Source: a virus
Reading direction: 5' to 3' (one strand)
DNA length: 23,265 bases
IMG/VR virus record: IMGVR_UViG_3300035204_000589
Location: 1-23,265 of that record
This document shows, one piece after another, positions 15,385 through 21,516 of this stretch. The notes beneath the pieces are model-generated. The model saw only the letters and a program-made list of their open reading frames with translations. It searched no databases and was not told the DNA's origin. Each line of letters opens with the position of its first letter. The stretch's first letter is position 1. The position numbers were made by a program, and so were the translations under genes.

Positions 15385-15772
15385 TGGCTCGCGCCTCCAG
15401 TCGCCGCCGCAGATGCTCCACTTCCGCCTCCAGCTTTCCCCGCACGAATGCTGCCGTGGCGAGTTGGTTGACGAGGGCGGCGTAGTCACTCGCTGCACCA
15501 TCGACGCACACGCGAAGCTGTTGCAGCCATGCGAGGTCGGCGGTCTCGCCTGCGGGTTGCTGCCCGGCCTTGATAGCCTTGCCTTCCGCCTCGATCCATT
15601 CGTAGATCGCGGCGAATGCGGTGGGCTGACTGCTCTCGATGTGCGGCTCCACGTAGCCCGCTTCGAGTTCGGAGATGCGCTCCCGCACTGCGTCGAGGGT
15701 GGCAATAGCCTCGTCGTAGGCGTCGAGGGCGCTCTGGAACCAGGCGTCGAGGGTTTCTAGGGGTTCGCTCAT
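15377..15772 (-). CDS. Helical protein of unknown function
   Basis: The product is 131 residues. ATG 15772 is preceded by GCAGGAGGCAGC, the best ribosome-binding site in the area. The protein is almost all helix: 'MSEPLETLDAWFQSALDAYD', then 'ATLDAVRERISELEAG', a short middle section with one Trp pair, and a C-terminal 'GKLEAEVEHLRRRLEAR' coiled coil. No catalytic motif is visible. The LDA/LDE repeats resemble those of the gene downstream, so the two may have arisen by duplication. Its stop overlaps the next gene's GTG start region. Confidence 0.58.
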   Translation of the reverse strand: MSEPLETLDAWFQSALDAYDEAIATLDAVRERISELEAGYVEPHIESSQPTAFAAIYEWIEAEGKAIKAGQQPAGETADLAWLQQLRVCVDGAASDYAALVNQLATAAFVRGKLEAEVEHLRRRLEARASD

Positions 15773-16071
15773 GCTGCCTCCTGCCCAGCTCGAATCCGCC
15801 GAATCCGCTTGCGGGTCTTTCCCGGTGGTGTACCGGGCCGCATGTCGCCGACCTGTTCGTAGCGACCGGATTGCTCCAGCGCGTCCATCCACCGATAGGC
15901 GGTGCGGCAGCGGACAGACCTGCTCTTGGGTATCGGCAGGCCGAGTTCGCCCCGCGCCTCATCGAGCACGGCACTCACCTGTTTCCAGTCGAGCCCCCGC
16001 TCGCCTGCTGCGTTGACGGCGTCAACCAGGAGAATGGCGACAGGTGCGATAGCGTGGCGGCGGTCGCTCAT
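15769..16071 (-). CDS. Small basic protein, possible winged-helix DNA-binding fold
   Basis: The product is 100 residues. ATG 16071 overlaps the upstream stop as ATGA, with AAGGCGG about 10 bases upstream. A first helix (IAPVAILLVDAVNAA) and 'GLDWKQVSAVLDEARGELG' are followed by 'SRSVRCRTAYRWMDALEQSG', which has the spacing of a winged-helix recognition helix. The tail is strongly basic (KTRKRIRRIR). This suggests a DNA-binding protein, but the fold is a guess from pattern. It lies directly after the AAA ATPase gene, so it may work with that recombination or replication protein. Confidence 0.5.
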   Translation of the reverse strand: MSDRRHAIAPVAILLVDAVNAAGERGLDWKQVSAVLDEARGELGLPIPKSRSVRCRTAYRWMDALEQSGRYEQVGDMRPGTPPGKTRKRIRRIRAGQEAA

Positions 16072-17039
16072 GCCAATGCCGCCTTCTTCGCCGTCGCCAT
16101 CTCGCGCAACTTCGCCCGCTCCTCGTCCGTCCACGGATGCGATTTCCAGAGATCCATCACGGCATTGAGTCCGGCTGCCCCGCTAGCCCCTGAGATCCCG
16201 TCTAAGGCGGCTTTCAGGTCATCCGAGGGCTGAGTGGGCTGTTCGGCCTGCGCCTCTCCTGAGGGCTCCTGCGCGCCCTGAGAGCCACCCGCTGCCCACT
16301 TGGCGATCAGCTTGCCCGTCTCCTCGGAGAGTGGCTGCCCTGGGGGGAAACAGTCCCGTAGGTTGTTCGGGAGTTTGAGGATTGCGCGCTCCGCTTTCTC
16401 TGCCGGGTTCCATTCGGGGACGCCACCGGAATTCGGGGGCAGCAGGCAGGAGACCACCATCTCGTAGATGAACTCTTCGCCGCCGATCGGCTGCCAACCG
16501 AGTTGGAGCGGTTGCTTGCCGGGCACGGGCTTCGTCTTCTCTTTGGCGCGGAAGCAGAAGACTCCGTTCACTCCGAGTTGTAGCACCGTGTCGATGAGCT
16601 TCTGGCGATCTCGCTTCGGGCGAATCCAGGCCGCGAATTTTACGCGCTCGCGCTTCTTCATGTCGTTGCCCGCCATGCGGATCATCTCGTTTTCCTGATA
16701 CTCCAAGAAGCCGCCTTCGCCAGTATGCTCGTGAGTCATTGAGTCGATGACGAGGATCCTCGCTCCCTGCTTCACGGAGTATTCGATTGCCGCCTTGTAG
16801 TCGAGCGATGAAAACGGCGGCATCATGTCGATGTGCTTGAACTTAAACTCGTCGGCGTAGTGGAGTGCTCGACGTGCTTCGGTGTCTATCACGTAGATGT
16901 CGCCGCCGACCGCTTGTTGCATTCCGGTGGCGAGCCTGAGTGCCGAGTAGGTCTTGCCTGAGCCTGACGGCCCAACGATCCCAGCGAGCATCGGCACCCG
17001 CTCTCGCTTCGCTTCTTCGTGGCTGAATGTTCGGGTCAT
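16068..17039 (-). CDS. AAA/RecA-fold ATPase, Sak4-like recombination protein
   Basis: The product is 323 residues. ATG 17039 has an AAGGAGG site; the longer start is not supported. Walker A is 'GPSGSGKT' at residues 23-30 and Walker B is 'ILVIDS' at 95-100. A 'YVIDTEARRALHY' segment lies between them. The C-terminal part, from about residue 250, is a Gln/Pro/Gly-rich linker and a helical end (LNAVMDLWKSHPWTDEERAK). This is the layout of phage AAA_24-type ATPases, a group that includes Sak4-like single-strand annealing or RecA-like recombinases. The PD-(D/E)XK nuclease gene two places upstream fits a two-part recombination module. A role as packaging or replication ATPase cannot be excluded. 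Confidence 0.75.
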   Translation of the reverse strand: MTRTFSHEEAKRERVPMLAGIVGPSGSGKTYSALRLATGMQQAVGGDIYVIDTEARRALHYADEFKFKHIDMMPPFSSLDYKAAIEYSVKQGARILVIDSMTHEHTGEGGFLEYQENEMIRMAGNDMKKRERVKFAAWIRPKRDRQKLIDTVLQLGVNGVFCFRAKEKTKPVPGKQPLQLGWQPIGGEEFIYEMVVSCLLPPNSGGVPEWNPAEKAERAILKLPNNLRDCFPPGQPLSEETGKLIAKWAAGGSQGAQEPSGEAQAEQPTQPSDDLKAALDGISGASGAAGLNAVMDLWKSHPWTDEERAKLREMATAKKAALA

Positions 17040-17320
17040 TCGTAATCCTCCTTGTCGCACCCTGACGGGCGATTCCACTCACCTATCTTGTGGAAGAACG
17101 CGTCCTCGATCTCCTCCCGGCACGACTCGTCAACAAGCAGCCGGACCTCTTCTTGGGCCGAGTAATGGGCAACTACAATCTCCCAACGCGATACGCCACT
17201 ATCGAGCGAGGACACCTGCACAAGCGCGACAACGTAGTCAAGGTTAAGCGTCACCTCCTTGTCGGCTGCCGTGCGAATGGTAATCATCGACCCTGCTCGC
17301 CTGCCCTCTTTGTTCGCCAT
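17036..17320 (-). CDS. Small protein of unknown function
   Basis: The product is 94 residues. ATG 17320 overlaps the nuclease stop by one base, with GGAGATGGGA upstream; a second ATG 33 bases later is possible. The first part is 'MITIRTAADKEVTLNLDYVV', a strand-rich region, then an acidic helical end (DESCREEIEDAFFHKIGEW). No motif is recognised. Its place between a nuclease and a recombination ATPase suggests an accessory role in DNA metabolism, by context only. Confidence 0.52.
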   Translation of the reverse strand: MANKEGRRAGSMITIRTAADKEVTLNLDYVVALVQVSSLDSGVSRWEIVVAHYSAQEEVRLLVDESCREEIEDAFFHKIGEWNRPSGCDKEDYE

Positions 17321-18135
17321 TATCCCATCTCCTCCATCTCCAATTCCTGAGCCATCATCCAACCGGGCGCGTGCACGTCCACCGTCCCGCTGACCGGCCC
17401 AGGCCAAAAGTCGCGCTCCGTTCCCTGCTTCAAGCACCGCGCCCAGATGTCGATTGAGCGTTGCCACCTGAGTTCTGAGAGCTGGCGGAACTCACCGTCA
17501 AGCACCACCGGCACCACCACATGCGGCTCCACCGTCTGCACGAAGACGAAGCGCATGGAGCAGCGTTCGATGTCGGCGTTCTCATGCTGCGCGACTGCGT
17601 GTCTGTACGCAGCGTCCTGAAGCAGCGCGTGCGAGTTCGCGATCTCTCTCGCGGCCCGATCCGGTGTGTACGCCTGCGCCGAGGTCTTCAAGTCGTCAAC
17701 GTACAGCTCGGAACGATGGTCGACGACCCCCGAGCAAAGCACCTCGGTCCCGTCGCTTGCGCGTTCACTCCACTCGAACCGCTCCTCGACATTGCCGTCA
17801 AGTACGACGCCGACGTTGCCCATCTCCTCGCGGATACGCTCGGCTCCCTTTCGGAAGCGTTGCCACTTGGCGGCGATCATCGGCGTTTTGCCGTCTGCGA
17901 TGGCCTGGTCGCGGAACTCGCGTGCTTCCTTCGTGCGGAAACTATCAGCCTCGACGAGCACTACGTCGCCCATGTCGCCCGTGATGGCTGCGTGCCATAG
18001 CCTTCCCTCTGTCTGCGCGTCGGTGGACGGCGGCTTCATGTTGCCGAGCAGGCGATGCGCTGCCCATGCTGAGCGAGGGGATTCCGTTGTGAGCCTGTGG
18101 GCGATCGAGGGTGAGAGGCGGGGTGTTTCAGGCAT
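17320..18135 (-). CDS. PD-(D/E)XK nuclease, RecB/Cas4-like exonuclease
   Basis: The product is 271 residues. ATG 18135 has GGAGAT about 10 bases upstream and overlaps the previous gene by 8 bases. Motifs of the RecB-type nuclease core appear in order: 'SPSIAHRL' at the start, His48 in 'TEGRLWHAAI', Asp139 in 'SGVVDHRSELYVDDLKT' with the Asp148-Leu-Lys150 catalytic pair, then 'QDAAYRHAV' (the Q...Y motif, Gln173 and Tyr177). Such enzymes degrade DNA ends in a metal-dependent way and in phages often supply single strands for annealing proteins. The nearby Sak4-like ATPase fits that. The Cas4-type Fe-S cysteines are not evident. Confidence 0.78.
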   Translation of the reverse strand: MPETPRLSPSIAHRLTTESPRSAWAAHRLLGNMKPPSTDAQTEGRLWHAAITGDMGDVVLVEADSFRTKEAREFRDQAIADGKTPMIAAKWQRFRKGAERIREEMGNVGVVLDGNVEERFEWSERASDGTEVLCSGVVDHRSELYVDDLKTSAQAYTPDRAAREIANSHALLQDAAYRHAVAQHENADIERCSMRFVFVQTVEPHVVVPVVLDGEFRQLSELRWQRSIDIWARCLKQGTERDFWPGPVSGTVDVHAPGWMMAQELEMEEMG

Positions 18136-18325
18136 CGTCGTCGATCTCCAGAACGAGGCATTGCACAATGCAGAGCATGTTCGACTCCATGTCACCGACG
18201 CAGGCCGGTGAGCCGAACAACCTCCACCCGCTACGCAGTAGGGCATTCACCTCGCTGTCGTGAAACTCTTCGCAATTCGGCTTCGCGTTATCCATCCACG
18301 TAGTCACGGTTTTCACACGCTGCAT
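18128..18325 (-). CDS. Small protein of unknown function
   Basis: The product is 65 residues. ATG 18325 overlaps the upstream stop as ATGA and has GGAGG upstream; the longer start is a shadow of the upstream gene. It contains 'NALLRSGWRLFGSPACVGD' and 'LCIVQCLVLE'. The pattern 'LL..GW.L....' with a hydrophobic strand resembles small phage proteins of the kind that end in 'VYVLGR', but I cannot name a family. The tail is acidic. Confidence 0.5.
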   Translation of the reverse strand: MQRVKTVTTWMDNAKPNCEEFHDSEVNALLRSGWRLFGSPACVGDMESNMLCIVQCLVLEIDDDA

Positions 18326-18537
18326 CAGTACCTCCATTCGTCTGAGTAGTAGTCTTCGATCCGCTCTTCGATCTCTCGAAGGTCGGGGTGAACGCACGGC
18401 GCGTCGTCGGGGAGCCCGTCCCATTCGGGGTCGACCATGTCGCCGCCTTCGATCTCGTACACGTCTGGGTAGTAGCCGCCGCACTTGCAGCAAAGCACCC
18501 ACTCGAAGTCGTCTCCTGCGATTGTGACGTTCGTCAT
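18325..18537 (-). CDS. Small acidic protein with a cysteine cluster
   Basis: The product is 70 residues. ATG 18537 has GAGGAGA upstream. It contains 'VLCCKCGGYYPDVYEIE' (Cys16, 17 and 19), and Cys48 and His50 later, which could form a small zinc site. The C-terminus is a strongly acidic helix (REIEERIEDYYSDEW). The high acidity is a common feature of phage proteins that mimic DNA or bind host proteins, but nothing specific is recognised. It is near the start of the leftward operon. Confidence 0.55.
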   Translation of the reverse strand: MTNVTIAGDDFEWVLCCKCGGYYPDVYEIEGGDMVDPEWDGLPDDAPCVHPDLREIEERIEDYYSDEWRY

Positions 18538-18656
18538 GTGGTCTCCTCGGAGTTCAGCCGGGGGTGCCTACGCAAAGCCAGCACCCGCTGTCGCCGCGTT
18601 TCCCCCCGATGCGTTCCTTCGTAAACGCACGAGCACGGCGAACCCCCGGCCTTCAC
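18534..18656 (-). CDS. Possible short basic ORF at the start of the leftward operon
   Basis: The product is 40 residues. GTG 18656 has no clear ribosome-binding site, but the stop overlaps the next ATG as ATGA. It is Arg-rich, with 'EGTHRGETRRQRVLALRRHP' in the middle and two Cys near the N-terminus. It may be real or may be an untranslated leader. I leave it as a weak candidate. Confidence 0.28.
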   Translation of the reverse strand: MKAGGSPCSCVYEGTHRGETRRQRVLALRRHPRLNSEETT

Positions 18657-18662
18657 CCCCGT

Positions 18663-18749
18663 TTAGCGCGTGTGGAAGTCGATGACGGCAGCGGCCAAGT
18701 AGCCGAACGCGAAGCCGCCGAGGAATCGGGTGTAGAGGTAGAAGATCAT
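18663..18749 (-). CDS. 28-residue membrane micro-protein at the head of the leftward operon
   Basis: The product is 28 residues: MIFYLYTRFLGGFAFGYLAA, then AVIDFHTR. ATG 18749 is preceded by AAGGAGC at the right distance. It forms one hydrophobic helix with Gly-rich faces. It is the first gene downstream of the divergent control region, so it would be made early. Small one-helix phage proteins of this kind often affect host membrane processes, but no function can be assigned here. Confidence 0.48.
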   Translation of the reverse strand: MIFYLYTRFLGGFAFGYLAAAVIDFHTR

Positions 18750-18878
18750 GTCGCTGCTCCTTCGTCGGTCGTTGCCGACAGGGGCAGAATACAGGCAGCG
18801 CCTCACACCGCAAGCCTTCTTAGCAAAATAATTCTAGCCGCCCTTGCGTTACACCTCGGGTTGCGTCAGGCTTGCCGC
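18750..18878. promoter_or_regulatory. Divergent control region between the leftward and rightward early operons
   Basis: This 129-base gap is the only clear divergent gap in the window. It lies between the micro-protein gene (-) and the Cro-like gene (+). A weak leftward promoter candidate reads TTGCGG (18808-18813 complement), a 16-base spacer and TATTCT (18786-18791 complement). An AT-rich patch (18821-18836) stands out in GC-rich DNA and could be an operator or promoter for the rightward operon. TTGCGT occurs twice as a direct repeat at 18844 and 18861. The exact promoters cannot be proved by eye. Confidence 0.5.
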
Positions 18879-19109
18879 ATGGCAAAACAGCATCCGATCA
18901 AGATCTACTGCAAGGAATGGGAGATGACCCAGAGCGAGTTCGCGCAGATGGTTGACGTGTCTCATCAGCGGATCTCCCAGATCGTCCGCAACGAATGGCC
19001 CCCTGGCCGTGAGTTGGTCACGCGCATCGTCGCCATGACGAACGGCGAGATCAGCTACGAGGATCTGCATGAGTGGAATCCGCCGCGCAAGCGGAAGGCG
19101 GGTGCGTAG
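18879..19109 (+). CDS. Cro-like helix-turn-helix regulator
   Basis: The product is 76 residues. ATG 18879 is the only sensible start, giving 'MAKQHPIKIYCKEWEMTQSE'. A helix-turn-helix follows: 'MTQSEFAQMVDVSHQRISQI', with the usual Thr-Gln-Ser-Glu-Phe-Ala opening and a 'VSHQRISQIVRNEWPPG' recognition part. The C-terminus is basic. Such small proteins (Cro, or YdaS-like) repress or switch early promoters. Placed at the divergent region it is likely to control both operons. No partner CI-type repressor or integrase is in the window, so a lysogeny switch is not shown. The ribosome-binding site is weak, which may keep its level low. Confidence 0.75.
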   Translation: MAKQHPIKIYCKEWEMTQSEFAQMVDVSHQRISQIVRNEWPPGRELVTRIVAMTNGEISYEDLHEWNPPRKRKAGA

Positions 19110-19112
19110 CGG

Positions 19113-19844
19113 ATGGCGCGCAGGGGGCGTGGCTACCGCTACTGGTTCAAGGTGAAGATCGACATCCTCGACGACCCGAAGCTCCAGTCGTGCTCAGCAG
19201 ACTGCTTCCGGTTCTACATCCGGCTGCTCGCGATGCTAAAGCGGACTGACAGTCAGGACGGCGAAATCACACTTTCGCGCCAGGCGCTCAACGCCTGCGC
19301 AGGCCGTGAACAGCGCCGCCACAGCTTGCGCGTAGCTTCTGAAGGAGCTGCGCAGGGGCTCTACGCAATGAGTACAGACGGCGACGACACCGTCATCTGT
19401 GTCCGTAAGTGGCCGGAACATCAGGAAAACAGATCCCCAAAGACTCCCCGCACATCGACAGAGGTAGATAAGAGAGAGAGAAGAGGAGAGGAGAGGGGGG
19501 CGGACGCTTCGCTTTTGCCCCCCGGAGCCTACCGGCTCTCCCCCCCGAAACTTCAGGACCTGATCGAGATGCGTCCCCACGGGAAACTCTATTCCGAGTA
19601 CGAGGTCGAGTGCTGGGTGGCGCACAAAGCGCCGGTCGTGAAGGCCAAGGGCTACAAGCAGATTCCGCGTGCGCTAGCGAACTGGTGGCAGCGCGTGGAT
19701 GGCCCGGAAGTTCGCAACGCCGTCCAGTGGGCCAAGGACTGCCGGATGCAGGAAGCGATGGCCGAGATGGACAAGCAGTACGCAGACGACGAGCCCTTTG
19801 AGCTAACCCCTGACCAGCTAGCGGAGGCGATGGATGGACTGTAA
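19113..19844 (+). CDS. Replication-initiator-like protein (replisome organiser type)
   Basis: The product is 243 residues. ATG 19113 follows the regulator by three bases, with AAGGCGGG upstream. The N-terminal domain (1-105) has 'WFKVKIDILDDPKL', a helix 'CFRFYIRLLAMLKR' and a beta turn ending 'DTVICVRKWPEHQ', the pattern of winged-helix domains of phage replisome organisers. A basic, low-complexity linker follows (DKRERRGEERG), encoded by a purine run. The C-terminal domain contains 'KGYKQIPRALANWWQRV'. It precedes the RadA/DnaB-like ATPase, as initiator and helicase genes often do. The family is inferred from layout and order, and the DNA within it may hold the origin. Confidence 0.6.
   Translation: MARRGRGYRYWFKVKIDILDDPKLQSCSADCFRFYIRLLAMLKRTDSQDGEITLSRQALNACAGREQRRHSLRVASEGAAQGLYAMSTDGDDTVICVRKWPEHQENRSPKTPRTSTEVDKRERRGEERGADASLLPPGAYRLSPPKLQDLIEMRPHGKLYSEYEVECWVAHKAPVVKAKGYKQIPRALANWWQRVDGPEVRNAVQWAKDCRMQEAMAEMDKQYADDEPFELTPDQLAEAMDGL
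19470..19523 (+). other. 31-base purine run followed by a GC hairpin; candidate replication origin
   Basis: Positions 19470-19500 contain only A and G (AGA and GAG repeats ending in six G). Directly after comes a perfect 7-bp stem: GGGGGGC (19495-19501) pairs with GCCCCCC (19517-19523) around a 15-base loop. Both lie in the linker region of the initiator-like gene, as the lambda origin lies inside gene O. Clear iterons are not visible, so the origin role is a hypothesis. Confidence 0.4.
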
Positions 19845-20838
19845 GCCCAACGAGCGCGCGGCCTACTGGCTCGACCAACTGCGCGGAATGCCCGAAGCCG
19901 ACCGGAAGGAATTCTGCGAAGCCATCCCAGACCTCTCGAAATTCGAGGACGATCTCATGGAGGCGGGATGCCCGCTCGACGAGATCGACGAACTGCTCGG
20001 AGAGTTCCAGACCTACCGCAACATGGTCGATCCAGATCCGAGTGCAGCTCTCGCTATGGCACTCATCGAAGCGATCGACACACCTGGAGAGACTTCCGAA
20101 GTCTCGGCCCTCGACGACATCAAGCACGAACTCAAGCCGAAGTTCCCGACCAGCGTCGGACAAGTGAACGCCCTGACCGAAGGCGGTGGCTATGGGCTCA
20201 CCACGGTGGGCGGTTCGGCCAAGGTGGGCAAGACGCTCTTCGCTTTCGGGACTGCGGTTGAGGCGTGTAAGGCCGGGTGGCGCGTGGTCTACCTCAACGC
20301 TGAACTCGACAAGAGCGAGGCGGCGATTGCGTTGGCGCGTTACTGCGGCGGCATGATTCCGCCCTTCGTGAAAAACAACTTCACGTTGGTCAACCCCGAG
20401 ATCGGGTTCCGCCCGCACGATGCCGTTGCTCGCGCTCACGAAGCATTGCAGTTCTACGACAACCGGATGCTCATCGTGATGGACTCGATCAATGCACTTG
20501 CGGAGTTCACACTCGATGGGACGAAGGGGCGCATGGACTATTGGGCCGCGAATGCGTTGTGGCGAAACTTCGCCGTGCGCGCGACCCGCAAGAGCTTCGG
20601 TAAGATCGCCTTCCTGTGTGTGTCCGAGTTAAACAAGGACGGCGGCATCAAGGGCGGCTCGCTCGAATACAAAGCCGACCTCGTTGTTCGTATCAGCGCA
20701 GACACAAGCAACACCGAGTACGTGGACATCGACGTTCGTCGTTCACGCTCAACCGCATCGGGCGAGTTGGGAAAGTTCCGACGAGTCTGGAACAGGGGTC
20801 GCTTCGACGCGATACCCGGAAGTTGGAGGAATAACTAG
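19834..20838 (+). CDS. RecA/RadA/DnaB-like ATPase
   Basis: The product is 334 residues. ATG 19834 overlaps the previous gene by 11 bases, with GCGGAGG upstream. Walker A is 'GGSAKVGKT' (residues 126-134) and Walker B 'MLIVMDS' (212-218). 'VVYLNAELDKSEAAIALAR' is typical of the RadA/DnaB-type core ('.E.....') that follows strand 2. 'FLCVSELNKDGGIKGGSLEY' (260-279) resembles the K-rich motif of RadA/Sms. The N-terminal 110 residues are helical with no recognised domain. It is probably a replicative helicase-like or recombination ATPase acting with the initiator-like protein upstream. A DNA primase domain is not seen. Confidence 0.75.
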   Translation: MDCKPNERAAYWLDQLRGMPEADRKEFCEAIPDLSKFEDDLMEAGCPLDEIDELLGEFQTYRNMVDPDPSAALAMALIEAIDTPGETSEVSALDDIKHELKPKFPTSVGQVNALTEGGGYGLTTVGGSAKVGKTLFAFGTAVEACKAGWRVVYLNAELDKSEAAIALARYCGGMIPPFVKNNFTLVNPEIGFRPHDAVARAHEALQFYDNRMLIVMDSINALAEFTLDGTKGRMDYWAANALWRNFAVRATRKSFGKIAFLCVSELNKDGGIKGGSLEYKADLVVRISADTSNTEYVDIDVRRSRSTASGELGKFRRVWNRGRFDAIPGSWRNN

Positions 20839-20839
20839 C

Positions 20840-21127
20840 ATGAAGTTCAAGCCAGCAGCAGGATGCTTTCTCATTCGCAAAGACGAGAAGGAAGGGCAGA
20901 CGCAGTCGGGGATCATCATCCCCGAAGCAGCACAGGACAAGGTGAGCACGGGCACGGTCGTCGCGGTGGGCGAAGGCGAGATGTTGCAGAGCGGCATGGC
21001 CAACCCGCCGCTGCTCAAGGTGGGCGACCGGGTGTGGTTCAACAAGTACGGCGGAATCGAGGTCACGCTGGGCGACGAGGAGTTGTCGGTCATCAAGGGC
21101 GGCGACTTGGTGGGGTATGCGCGCTGA
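20840..21127 (+). CDS. groES: GroES-like co-chaperonin
   Basis: The product is 95 residues. ATG 20840 has GGAGGA at 20825-20830. It matches the Cpn10 fold through 'FLIRKDEKEGQTQSGIIIPE' (including the mobile loop SGIIIPEAA), 'GTVVAVGEGE', then 'VGDRVWFNKYGGIEVTLG' and the end 'VIKGGDLVGYAR'. Length is the same as bacterial GroES (97). Cpn10 caps the GroEL chamber, and phages such as T4 (gp31) encode their own version to fold their capsid protein with host GroEL. No GroEL gene is in the window. Here it is in the early/replication operon and not next to capsid genes. Overlap with the next gene is TGATG. Confidence 0.92.
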   Translation: MKFKPAAGCFLIRKDEKEGQTQSGIIIPEAAQDKVSTGTVVAVGEGEMLQSGMANPPLLKVGDRVWFNKYGGIEVTLGDEELSVIKGGDLVGYAR

Positions 21128-21516
21128 TGCCTGATCGCCCGTGGAAGCGAATGGAACGATGGGTGGCCGGTGCAATCGGTGGCCGTAGGCGTGGCGCGCA
21201 TGTGGGGGACGGCTCCTCTGGTAGCGGCAAGTCGGACGTAATCCTCGACGGCTTCTCAATCGAGGTGAAGCTGCTCAAGGCTCCGTCCATCGCGAACTAC
21301 TACTCGGCGCTCAAACAGGCGATGGACGCGCGAGAGGACAAGGCCGAGATCCCCGTCGCCTTCGTCGCCAAGGGCGGAAGCCCATACGGCAACGCGATGG
21401 GCGTGATGCGACTGAGTGACTTCGAGGTCACGCGGTTCAACCGGAACGGTGCCGACCCGATTGTGCTGATGCTCGCGGAAGATCTCTGCGCTCTGCTGCG
21501 GAGTGACGATGGCTGA
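21127..21516 (+). CDS. Small PD-(D/E)XK nuclease, possible Holliday-junction-resolvase type
   Basis: The product is 129 residues. ATG 21127 overlaps the groES stop. The core motif is 'GKSDVILDGFSIEVKLLK': Asp37, then Glu46-Val-Lys48, the D...ExK catalytic pattern. The N-terminus 'WKRMERWVAGAIGGRRRGAH' is basic, as in small phage endonucleases with a 'ALGGRR' start. Residues 58-100 contain the helix-strand part 'YYSALKQAMDA' and 'IPVAFVAKGG'. The length suits a resolvase or VRR-like endonuclease that cuts branched or damaged DNA. The substrate cannot be told from sequence. A run GSSGSGKS mimics a P-loop by chance. Confidence 0.72.
   Translation: MPDRPWKRMERWVAGAIGGRRRGAHVGDGSSGSGKSDVILDGFSIEVKLLKAPSIANYYSALKQAMDAREDKAEIPVAFVAKGGSPYGNAMGVMRLSDFEVTRFNRNGADPIVLMLAEDLCALLRSDDG

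Noticed and set aside
14782-15705. 307-residue version of the leftward helical protein
   Set aside because: The first 107 residues are the neighbour gene read in another frame (Ser/Pro/Arg-rich). The GTG at 15384 with its own ribosome-binding site is the better start.
21208-21240. Walker A-like run GSSGSGKS in the small nuclease
   Set aside because: It fits GxxxxGKS by chance. The protein is only 129 residues, with a D...ExK nuclease core right after it and no Walker B or RecA-type fold.
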